From an uncultured Collinsella sp. (GTDB taxonomy: Bacteria; Actinomycetota; Coriobacteriia; Coriobacteriales; Coriobacteriaceae): DNA of 48,594 bases. The stretch's first letter is position 1. Each line of letters starts with the position of its first letter. The translations under genes were made by a program, and so were the position numbers. This document shows positions 33,527 to 39,714 of this stretch, piece by piece. The notes under the pieces are model-generated. The model saw only the letters and a program-made list of their open reading frames with translations, ran no database searches and had not been told where the DNA came from. The stretch is taken from contig UQKV01000013.1 of NCBI GenBank assembly GCA_900541665.1, forward strand, positions 1 to 48,594. The letters run 5' to 3'.

Positions 33527-35264
33527 GATGCTCAATCTTGAAACCGAACCTCTCCTCAATCGCCCGAAACAGCCTGTCCTCGTTGCCGCCGTAAAGCCTT
33601 TGGATTCTAAGGTACTTCACCTCATCGACATTATAGGACGCATCCGGCTCGGAAACCTTCTCGAACGTGTAGATACTTCCATCGTGAGCTGCGATTATCC
33701 CCATCTCGCAGCCCTTGCCGCCGACCGCCAAAAGGTCAGCCGCGCTAGGGATGCCAGAGGCCGGGTGGTTGTGGAGCAGCACTACGCGCCGACCGTCCCC
33801 GATTGCCGCCTCGACCTTCTTGCCGAACTTCGCCGGAGGGACCACGGTGCTGCCGATGGTCGAGTTAACGCAGCTCGTGATTGTCTTGCCCGTTGACAAG
33901 TCGATGGCGTAAAGGTCCTCGCCGTTCGTGCCCCCTCGGTGGCTGAGGATGCGTCTTATGCTCGCATGTACGCCGTCCGCGGCATCTTTGCCGACGGCTT
34001 TAGACACCTTTGCCCTGTAGTCCCTGCTCGCGATCTTCCCCATATCCACCGCGAACTCCATTGAGTGCTCTACCGGCTTAGCTCTCGATTTTCCGCCGCC
34101 CTCGTAGACCGTGCCGAGCGCCGAGTCCAGCACCTTTTGCTGGTCGCCCGCCGACATTTTCCTAAACCCGCTCGACGGTATGCCGTAGTCCTCGAGCTGG
34201 CGCGAGAGCCGCTTTCGCGCCTCGGTCTTGGATACACCCGCCACGTCCAGCTTGCGCTTGGTGCCGGGCATGTCCATGAACTCTGAGATGGTGCGGTTCG
34301 CGGGCTTCGCGCCGGTGACGGCGGGCTTGCCCGCCTTCCATTCCTCGTAGGTCATGCCCTCGGGCAGTCGACTGAAACGCTCGCCGTCGAGCACGTCGAG
34401 CCCGTCACAGCACGCAATCAGCGTGCATCGGCAGTTGCACGTCTCGGCATACGGCGCCTCGGGGTCGCCCGGGTAGCGGCACCCGTTGCTGAACTTCTCG
34501 CCGACCTCCACCTTCTCGCGGTCGAGCTTTCTGTGGCTCGAGCGCGTGCGCCCGTCGAGCGTCGCCATCCATTCCTGCTGCACCTTGATGCCGAGCCCCT
34601 TGGCCCTCTTGTAGCTGTCGACGCGTCCGGCGTTCTCCGCCGCCGTCGTCGAGGTCCGCGCCAGACGCACCGCCGCCGCGCGGTTGGACCCCGCCACGTC
34701 CTGGATGCGCTTCGCGATCTTGGGTATCGACTCGCCGAGCAGCACGCCCTGCGTGATCTGGTTGGCGATGAGCCGCCGGTTCCACGCCACATCCTTGGCG
34801 ACGTTGACGGACGGCTTTGGCAGGTAGCTGTCGTGGTCGGTGAGCAGCCTCTGGACGGTTGACGCGTCCTGCAGTGCGTAGGCCGTGTCAACGCCCACGG
34901 CGCTCTCGACCTGCCACGTGCCGTAGTTGTAGTTCTCGGCGTAGACCTCGGGCAGCCTGCCCTCGATGGCGGCGGCCGCGACGACGTTCGCATGCGTCAT
35001 GGCCTCGGCGCACTGCTTGAGGACGATTCGGTAGCGCCTGCCCGCCGCTATCTTCCCGCTTCGCCAAGACCTATATTGAGCCTTGGTGATTTCGCCGGCC
35101 TCGAGACGCTCGCGCATCCTCTCGTCGTCGGCCTCGAACTGCGCCAGATAGCGCTTGAGGTTGGCGTAGGCCGTCTTGCTCGCCTCGCCGTACACTCCCG
35201 CCACCTCGCGCTCGAACGCCCGAATCTCGGCGTCTGAGAACTCGTGAGCGCTATCCTTCGCCAT
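33519..35264 (-). CDS. MuF-like minor head protein with C-terminal JAB-like metalloprotease domain
   Basis: A 581-residue two-part protein. Residues about 1-310 are a phage Mu gpF/SPP1 gp7-type minor head protein; the MuF signature is EWMATLDGRTRSSHRKLD followed by a cysteine cluster CNCRC. A linker (about 310-430) leads to a C-terminal domain with a JAMM/MPN-type motif, HNHPASGIPSAAD (H498, H500, S507, D510), spaced like RadC/JAB proteins; E449 could be the catalytic acid. MuF proteins ride in the virion and some carry effector domains. ATG at 35264 is preceded by GGAGG; the longer GTG start at 35297 has no site. Confidence 0.87.
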   Translation of the reverse strand: MAKDSAHEFSDAEIRAFEREVAGVYGEASKTAYANLKRYLAQFEADDERMRERLEAGEITKAQYRSWRSGKIAAGRRYRIVLKQCAEAMTHANVVAAAAIEGRLPEVYAENYNYGTWQVESAVGVDTAYALQDASTVQRLLTDHDSYLPKPSVNVAKDVAWNRRLIANQITQGVLLGESIPKIAKRIQDVAGSNRAAAVRLARTSTTAAENAGRVDSYKRAKGLGIKVQQEWMATLDGRTRSSHRKLDREKVEVGEKFSNGCRYPGDPEAPYAETCNCRCTLIACCDGLDVLDGERFSRLPEGMTYEEWKAGKPAVTGAKPANRTISEFMDMPGTKRKLDVAGVSKTEARKRLSRQLEDYGIPSSGFRKMSAGDQQKVLDSALGTVYEGGGKSRAKPVEHSMEFAVDMGKIASRDYRAKVSKAVGKDAADGVHASIRRILSHRGGTNGEDLYAIDLSTGKTITSCVNSTIGSTVVPPAKFGKKVEAAIGDGRRVVLLHNHPASGIPSAADLLAVGGKGCEMGIIAAHDGSIYTFEKVSEPDASYNVDEVKYLRIQRLYGGNEDRLFRAIEERFGFKIEHHE

Positions 35265-35310
35265 GCGCCGCCTCCAATCGTCGGCACGCATGGTCACCCG
35301 CGCATAACGG

Positions 35311-35340
35311 AAAAGGGCCCCGACCGAAGCCGGGGCCCTT
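35311..35340 (-). terminator. Rho-independent terminator closing the fibre/DGR module
   Basis: AAGGGCCCCG (35313-35322) and CGGGGCCCTT (35331-35340) form a 10-bp stem; TTTT follows on the minus strand. It lies 2 bp after the XkdX-like gene and 46 bp ahead of MuF. Confidence 0.85.
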
Positions 35341-35342
35341 CC

Positions 35343-35453
35343 CTACTCGCCGTCTGCCTCTAGCATCTGGCGCACCTCGTCGCGCCAGCGCTCGGGAACG
35401 CTCTCGAGCGTGCGCTTGCCGCTCTTCACGGCGCGGTAGTAGATCTTCGCCAA
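35343..35453 (-). CDS. XkdX/CD1375-like small phage protein (36 aa)
   Basis: A 36-residue protein, (L)AKIYYRAVKSGKRTLESVP then an acidic helix ending MLEADGE. The pattern (aromatic-rich start, basic turn, ESVP, WRxEV, acidic end) is that of the tiny XkdX/CD1375-type proteins found after tail-fibre genes in Gram-positive phages. TTG at 35453 has a perfect GGAGGT 7 nt upstream and lies 1 nt after the previous stop. Its presence marks the end of a fibre cassette. Confidence 0.82.
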   Translation of the reverse strand: MAKIYYRAVKSGKRTLESVPERWRDEVRQMLEADGE

Positions 35454-35454
35454 G

Positions 35455-35796
35455 TTACTCACCTCCAACGATGTCGCCGAGCTCGAGAAGGGCCGCCTGC
35501 GAGTCGGCGACCTGCTGCTGGAGCGATGCGATCTGCTCCTCCATGCTCATGCCGTCCGCCTCGTGTGCCACCCAGACGGTGTCAAAGTCGGCCTTTGCGC
35601 CCTCGACCGTCAGCTCGCCAGTCGGGTCGGTGAAGTGCAGCTCCTCGTAGGTGAACACCTTCACCTTGACGGAACCGCCCTCGCCGCCCTGCTCCTCGCG
35701 CTCGCCCTCGGCGATGCCGCGGCGCAGCCAGACGTCGGTCCCCGCAATCTCGACCGTCTCGGGCCTCTCGCCCGTTCGCTCCGACTTCACAACCAT
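35455..35796 (-). CDS. XkdW-like tail fibre-associated protein
   Basis: A 113-residue acidic protein, MVVKSERTGERPETVEIAG at the start, a beta middle (VKVFTYEELHFTDPTGELTVEG) and a C-terminal coiled-coil segment (about 88-108, SMEEQIASLQQQVADSQAAL). Order after a fibre gene and before an XkdX-like gene suggests an XkdW-type role. ATG at 35796, with GGAGG 6 nt ahead, begins 10 nt after the reverse transcriptase stop. It is not an Avd protein by composition (no basic four-helix bundle pattern). Confidence 0.75.
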   Translation of the reverse strand: MVVKSERTGERPETVEIAGTDVWLRRGIAEGEREEQGGEGGSVKVKVFTYEELHFTDPTGELTVEGAKADFDTVWVAHEADGMSMEEQIASLQQQVADSQAALLELGDIVGGE

Positions 35797-35806
35797 ATTT
35801 TTCCTC

Positions 35807-36838
35807 CTAACCCACGGCCCTCGCCGCGTTGAATATGCACCGCTTAGCGTTCATCTGGTGCTCCATGACGGCCGTTTTCAGCCAGCCCCAGTAAGAGCAC
35901 ACGCGCCTCGCCAAGCGCTCGGTGCGCCTGCGCATGTAGCGCGCGAACGCGCGTCGCAGTCGTTTCCAGAGCCTCTTTCGCAAGTCGACCCGGCGCCCGC
36001 GAGCGCACCAGATGCGATAGCCCGCGAAGTCGATGGGCTCGGCGCCGTTGCGCCTCACCTTCCACGGCTTCAGCGACAATCCTAGCCGCCCCAAAACGCG
36101 TGCGGCGATGGCCGCGGCCTTCCTGAGCGAGCGCTTTGAGTTGCCGAGAAAATAGCCGTCGTCGGCGTACCACACCTGACATACCGCGAGCCTCACGCGC
36201 TTGCCGCGCCGCTCCTTCGCCGCCTCCTCGACCGCGTGGTACGCGAACGAGATCACGAACGCCGCCAACCGAAGCGACAGGTAGCTGCCGAGGATAAGGA
36301 CGCCGTTCATCGTCGACAGCAGCGAATGGAGCAGGTAGAGGACTTGGCTGTTCTTGACGTAGCGCGCCACCAGACCCTCCACTATCGCCGTCTGCATCGA
36401 GCCGTAGCAGTTGCGGATGTCGACGTGTACGTGGTAGGCGAAGCGATGAACCGCGCGCCTGAGCTTGCGCATCCCCAGCGCCGCGCCCTTGCCCTTGACG
36501 CCGCTCGACACCTGCCAGAAGCCGACCTTGGCGGCAAGGAGCGGCTCAAGTGCCCCAACGCACAGGTAGTTGCACACCTGCCACTTGATACTCTCAACGC
36601 TTATCTCGCGCAGCTTGCCGTTGTTCGGGTCGTGCTTCAGGTAGGTTCGAATCGGCTCGAACGTAAGCGTCTCGGTCGAGAGCTCTAGCCAGATGCGGTC
36701 GACGAACGCCGTCTCGGTGCCGTATTCGTCGGCGACGCGCCAGCCGTTCTCCTTGCCGGAGTCGCTTTTCTTCCATCGGTGCAGGGCCTCGACGACGCTT
36801 CTGCGCGTGAACTCGAGGCCCTTGCAGTAGGTTTTCAT
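35807..36838 (-). CDS. DGR reverse transcriptase
   Basis: A 343-residue reverse transcriptase of the diversity-generating retroelement type. RT motifs in order: QVSSGVKGKGAALG at 109-122, HVDIRNCYGSM at 138-148 (catalytic D140), GVLILGSYLSLRLA at 179-192 (motif 4, normally GxxxSQ; here SL), VWYADDGYF at 222-230 (catalytic YADD), then a very basic C-terminal region (RKRLWKRLRRAFARYMRRR). It copies the template repeat RNA with errors at adenines; the cDNA replaces the variable repeat. The template lies directly upstream of the gene. ATG at 36838 has only a weak ribosome-binding site. Confidence 0.95.
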   Translation of the reverse strand: MKTYCKGLEFTRRSVVEALHRWKKSDSGKENGWRVADEYGTETAFVDRIWLELSTETLTFEPIRTYLKHDPNNGKLREISVESIKWQVCNYLCVGALEPLLAAKVGFWQVSSGVKGKGAALGMRKLRRAVHRFAYHVHVDIRNCYGSMQTAIVEGLVARYVKNSQVLYLLHSLLSTMNGVLILGSYLSLRLAAFVISFAYHAVEEAAKERRGKRVRLAVCQVWYADDGYFLGNSKRSLRKAAAIAARVLGRLGLSLKPWKVRRNGAEPIDFAGYRIWCARGRRVDLRKRLWKRLRRAFARYMRRRTERLARRVCSYWGWLKTAVMEHQMNAKRCIFNAARAVG

Positions 36839-37001
36839 AGATCAAAGCTCTTTCTGTCTGTCATACGAGCGTTCGCCTTGCGGCTACCAGCCCGTGAGCC
36901 TTGCGGACAAATTTCACTCAAAGGAGTCAGGCCGAGCCGCGTCCCGCCAGAAAGCGGCGGGCGCGGTAGACACGGTGCGAGTAGAGATTTATAGACAGAT
37001 T

Positions 37002-37108
37002 GCCGGGAGACGAAGTTCCAAGTGGCCCTACCGGACCTGTTCCTCGAGTTCGCGTAACGAAGACCGGCATTCGAGCCGTTCCTCAGGTTGCCGAGGAACT
37101 GAACCAGA
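37002..37108 (-). repeat. DGR template repeat (TR)
   Basis: 107 bp, non-coding, between the target gene and the reverse transcriptase. It aligns without gaps to the variable repeat at 37215-37321 (offset 213). The two differ at 13 positions: 37023, 37029, 37038, 37040, 37044, 37049, 37050, 37055, 37071, 37079, 37083, 37089 and 37100. All 13 are T on the plus strand of TR, i.e. adenines in the coding sense; 13 of 19 such adenines have changed. Six adenines are unchanged, two of them at the 3' end in the coding sense. Confidence 0.97.
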
Positions 37109-37150
37109 AACCAGCGCCGCCCTCACCGTGAATCCCTGTTTGGGGTTAGG

Positions 37151-37183
37151 AGGGGGCCAGCCCCCTCTCAGGGCTACGCCCTG
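37151..37183 (-). repeat. Two hairpins between VR and TR
   Basis: AGGGGGC/GCCCCCT (37151-37166) and CAGGGC/GCCCTG (37169-37183) form compact stems just after the stop codon of the target gene. They may end or pause the target transcript or shape the TR RNA leader. No U-tract. Confidence 0.7.
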
Positions 37184-37185
37184 AT

Positions 37186-38811
37186 TCACCCCCGGCTACG
37201 GCCCGTAGCAGAAAGCCGGGAGACGAAGTTCCAAGAGGCCCGACCGGACCAGCTCCACGAGCCCGCGCAACGAAGACCGGCATCCGAGCCGCTCCCCAGG
37301 TCGCCGAGGAACAGAACCAGACGGATTGTGCCTTTGACTTTGCCGCCGGAGGTGTCGAAGTAGAAGTAGTCGCCGACACCGGTCGTCGCCGAGCCGCCGA
37401 GCCCCTTTCCCAAGATGAGGCCGTTGACAAACTGGATGTCGAGCATGTAGCCGTCCGCCGTCGGCATGCACGCCGCCGTCGGGGTCACCCCGTCCGCCAC
37501 GGCGTTCTTCTTCTCATTGCGGGTGTCGGGGTTGACCGCGATGCCGAAGCCCGTGCCGTCGGAGACAAAGAGCGCATCGCCCATGAACTCCCACAGGCCC
37601 AGCCCCGTCTCGACGCCGCCGACCTTGAACGGGTGCTTGCCGTCCTTCGCCACCTGGCCGTCGCCAACGAGGGCATCGGTGTTGCCCGTGCACCACGGCG
37701 CACTCTGGAGCCATGTGTTCACGGTCGTGTCGAACGCCTTGGCGACGTCCATGAGAAGCGCCACGTTGCCGTCTGCGAGCGTCTCCTTGCCGCCGACAAC
37801 GGCACCGTCGAACACGTCGTACGCCGCCGCGGCGCCTCGGTCTGGGCACGTGGTGCCCGTGTCGGTGCCGTACATCATCGACGCACCCACGGGAATCGCT
37901 GCCGCCTGCTCGGCGGTGACGACCACGCGCGTGACGCCCGTCTCGGCGAGCGCGGGGTGGATCTGGATGTTGAAGTCCGTGCAGCCCGGGAAGTCCACCT
38001 GGGAGGACTTGCAGAGCGTCTTGGTCAACTGGTGGAAGTTGATATACCACTGGTCGTAGGCGCTCATGCCCGAGTAGCCCGTGGTCGCGGTCTTGCAAAG
38101 GTCGACGAGCGAGTCGTGCGACGTCGTGCGGTTGGCGACCTTCGCGCCCGAGACGGAGCGCGGGCGCCCGTCGGCGTCGATGCTCATGGGATACGTCGGC
38201 GTCAGCATGTACGGTCGCAGCGTGCCGTCCGGCAGCAACGCCTTGGGGTTCGGCTGCGAGCCGCTGAATCGGCTGTCGGACCACGAGACGAGCAGGTTGC
38301 CGTTCGTCAGCACCTCGACCGCCTGCCACACGACCGGCGCAATCTCGTAGACGTTGTTGCCGTGTCCGTTGTCCACACGCGAGAAACCGTAGTCGACGCC
38401 GTCGATGGCCTCGACCCACGGCACGCCGTCGGCGTCGGCACCGGCGTTGGCGGACACGTGGAACCACGGGCCGCCCTCGGTGTCGAACGGGTCGACAGCC
38501 GCGCTCGTCGCCGTCGCGGGCACGAACTCGGTGGAGGCCACGCGCTTCGCGGCGGCGCTCATCGGCTGGATGTCGGCGGGGCTGCCCGCCGGGATGAGGA
38601 ACGTGTACACCAGCCCCGTCTTGTGCTTGTCCACCATCGCGGCGACGCTCTCGTTGGAGTAGCGGCCCGTCGAGGCGTCGCGCTCGAGCGCTTTCTGGTC
38701 GCCCAGGTTCTTCACCGCGCCGACAAGCGCCCACACCGCCTTGTCCGATGCCAGCGGGTCCGCGTACTCGAACCCCTCGGTTGCCTGCTCGGTTGCCTGC
38801 GTATCGGCCAT
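37186..38811 (-). CDS. DGR target protein, receptor-binding fibre with C-type lectin-like end
   Basis: A 541-residue virion protein whose C terminus (about 370-541) has the pattern of a DGR C-type-lectin-like ligand-binding domain: GYMLDIQFVNGLILG, then IRLVLFLGDLGSGSDAGLR and ASWNFVSRL. The variable residues (497-533) would line the binding face. The N-terminal part probably attaches it to the phage. Eight cysteines occur, one (Y to C) created by mutagenesis. ATG at 38811 with AAGGTAGGTG ahead; it abuts the upstream coiled-coil fibre gene. It should recognise a changing host surface receptor. Confidence 0.93.
   Translation of the reverse strand: MADTQATEQATEGFEYADPLASDKAVWALVGAVKNLGDQKALERDASTGRYSNESVAAMVDKHKTGLVYTFLIPAGSPADIQPMSAAAKRVASTEFVPATATSAAVDPFDTEGGPWFHVSANAGADADGVPWVEAIDGVDYGFSRVDNGHGNNVYEIAPVVWQAVEVLTNGNLLVSWSDSRFSGSQPNPKALLPDGTLRPYMLTPTYPMSIDADGRPRSVSGAKVANRTTSHDSLVDLCKTATTGYSGMSAYDQWYINFHQLTKTLCKSSQVDFPGCTDFNIQIHPALAETGVTRVVVTAEQAAAIPVGASMMYGTDTGTTCPDRGAAAAYDVFDGAVVGGKETLADGNVALLMDVAKAFDTTVNTWLQSAPWCTGNTDALVGDGQVAKDGKHPFKVGGVETGLGLWEFMGDALFVSDGTGFGIAVNPDTRNEKKNAVADGVTPTAACMPTADGYMLDIQFVNGLILGKGLGGSATTGVGDYFYFDTSGGKVKGTIRLVLFLGDLGSGSDAGLRCAGSWSWSGRASWNFVSRLSATGRSRG
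37196..37208. repeat. Palindrome just past the VR (cruciform candidate)
   Basis: CTACGG-C-CCGTAG, nested in a wider CCGGCT/AGCCGG pair (37192-37197 and 37214-37219), begins 6 nt beyond the 3' end (coding sense) of the variable repeat. The region after TR has no such palindrome. In known DGRs a hairpin or cruciform at this place helps homing pick VR over TR. Confidence 0.7.
37215..37321 (-). repeat. DGR variable repeat (VR)
   Basis: 107-bp copy of the template repeat within the 3' end of the target gene, coding residues about 497-533. Codon changes relative to TR: Q to L, N to D, R to G, N to S, N to D, Y to C, N to G, R to W, N to S, R to W, R to R (silent), T to S. The shared 3' stretch (coding GGAACTTCGTCTCCCGGC) is identical in both and would be the initiation-of-homing site. 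Confidence 0.97.
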
Positions 38812-39714
38812 TTAGGCACCTACCTTTCGCATCTGGCAAATCTTGCCGTTTACCTTCTTGAGTCCCAGCGCCGTCACGGCAGCCGCCGAGTCGATAATCG
38901 ACTGGTAGTTCAGGGCTGCCGTGACGGCGTCCTTGAGAGCCGCCTGCGCGTCGGCGAGGGCTTTGGTCGAATCCTGCTCGCGCTTCTGCTCGGCGGTCTT
39001 GCGTCCGGCCTCAGCCTCCTTGCGCTCCGTCTCGTTCTGCCCGCGCTCGGTCTCTTTCTCCTTGCGCCCCGCCTCGGCGTCGGCGCGGCTCTTCTCCGCC
39101 GTTCCGACAGAAGCCTTGAGCTGCTTGAACTCGTTGTTGACCTTGTTCACGCCAGCCGCCGCGTCCGTCGCGGGCTTCTTGAGCTCCGCGATCTGCTCGG
39201 CGGTGAGGTCGCTATATCTCAACGCGTCGCCCTTCGGCACGCCGACGACCAGCACGTTGCCCTCCATCGCCGCCGTTGCCTCCGAGCCCGAGGCAAGAGT
39301 CGTGGCGCGTGCCCCCTTGACCTCGGCGGCGACAGCCTTGTCGCGTGCGGCCTCCGCCGCCTTCTGCGCGGCCTTGGCCTCGTCTCGCGCCGTCTCCGCG
39401 TCCTTGATGGTGCGCTGGTCGCTCGGCTCGTAGATGTACTCGGCGGGCTTGGCTCGCTTCTTTACGTCCCAGAGCGCCTCGATGCGCGTGCGTCCGCCGT
39501 ATGCCTCGTCCGTGATGTAGGCCCATGCGTACACGCGCCCAGCCGCCTGGAGCAGCTCGTCGGGAATCTTCGCCTTGCTGTCGGCCACCGCAACCGTGTA
39601 GCACGTCCCTGTGGTCGACTTGGCGAAATGCACCTGCTCGCAGCCGACAACCTCGACCTCGCGCCCGGTGTCCCACTGCCACAGCTCGCCGTCAAGCACC
39701 TGCAATGCCGCCAT
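38812..39714 (-). CDS. Coiled-coil fibre/baseplate protein
   Basis: A 300-residue protein. The N-terminal about 85 residues are beta-rich (LQVLDGELWQWDTGREV, HFAKSTTGTCYTVAVA) and resemble the virion-attachment domain of BppU/tail-fibre proteins of Gram-positive phages. From about 100 to 270 it is Ala/Glu/Lys/Arg-rich coiled coil (ETERGQNETERKEAEAG), ending with KKVNGKICQMRKVGA. It likely forms the trimeric stalk carrying the DGR target protein. ATG at 39714 shares its A with the portal stop (TGATG); a GTG 3 nt earlier is possible. Confidence 0.8.
   Translation of the reverse strand: MAALQVLDGELWQWDTGREVEVVGCEQVHFAKSTTGTCYTVAVADSKAKIPDELLQAAGRVYAWAYITDEAYGGRTRIEALWDVKKRAKPAEYIYEPSDQRTIKDAETARDEAKAAQKAAEAARDKAVAAEVKGARATTLASGSEATAAMEGNVLVVGVPKGDALRYSDLTAEQIAELKKPATDAAAGVNKVNNEFKQLKASVGTAEKSRADAEAGRKEKETERGQNETERKEAEAGRKTAEQKREQDSTKALADAQAALKDAVTAALNYQSIIDSAAAVTALGLKKVNGKICQMRKVGA

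Noticed and set aside
35455..35796. 113-residue gene after the reverse transcriptase as Avd
   Set aside because: Acidic with beta middle and short coiled coil, unlike the basic four-helix Avd; order fits XkdW instead.
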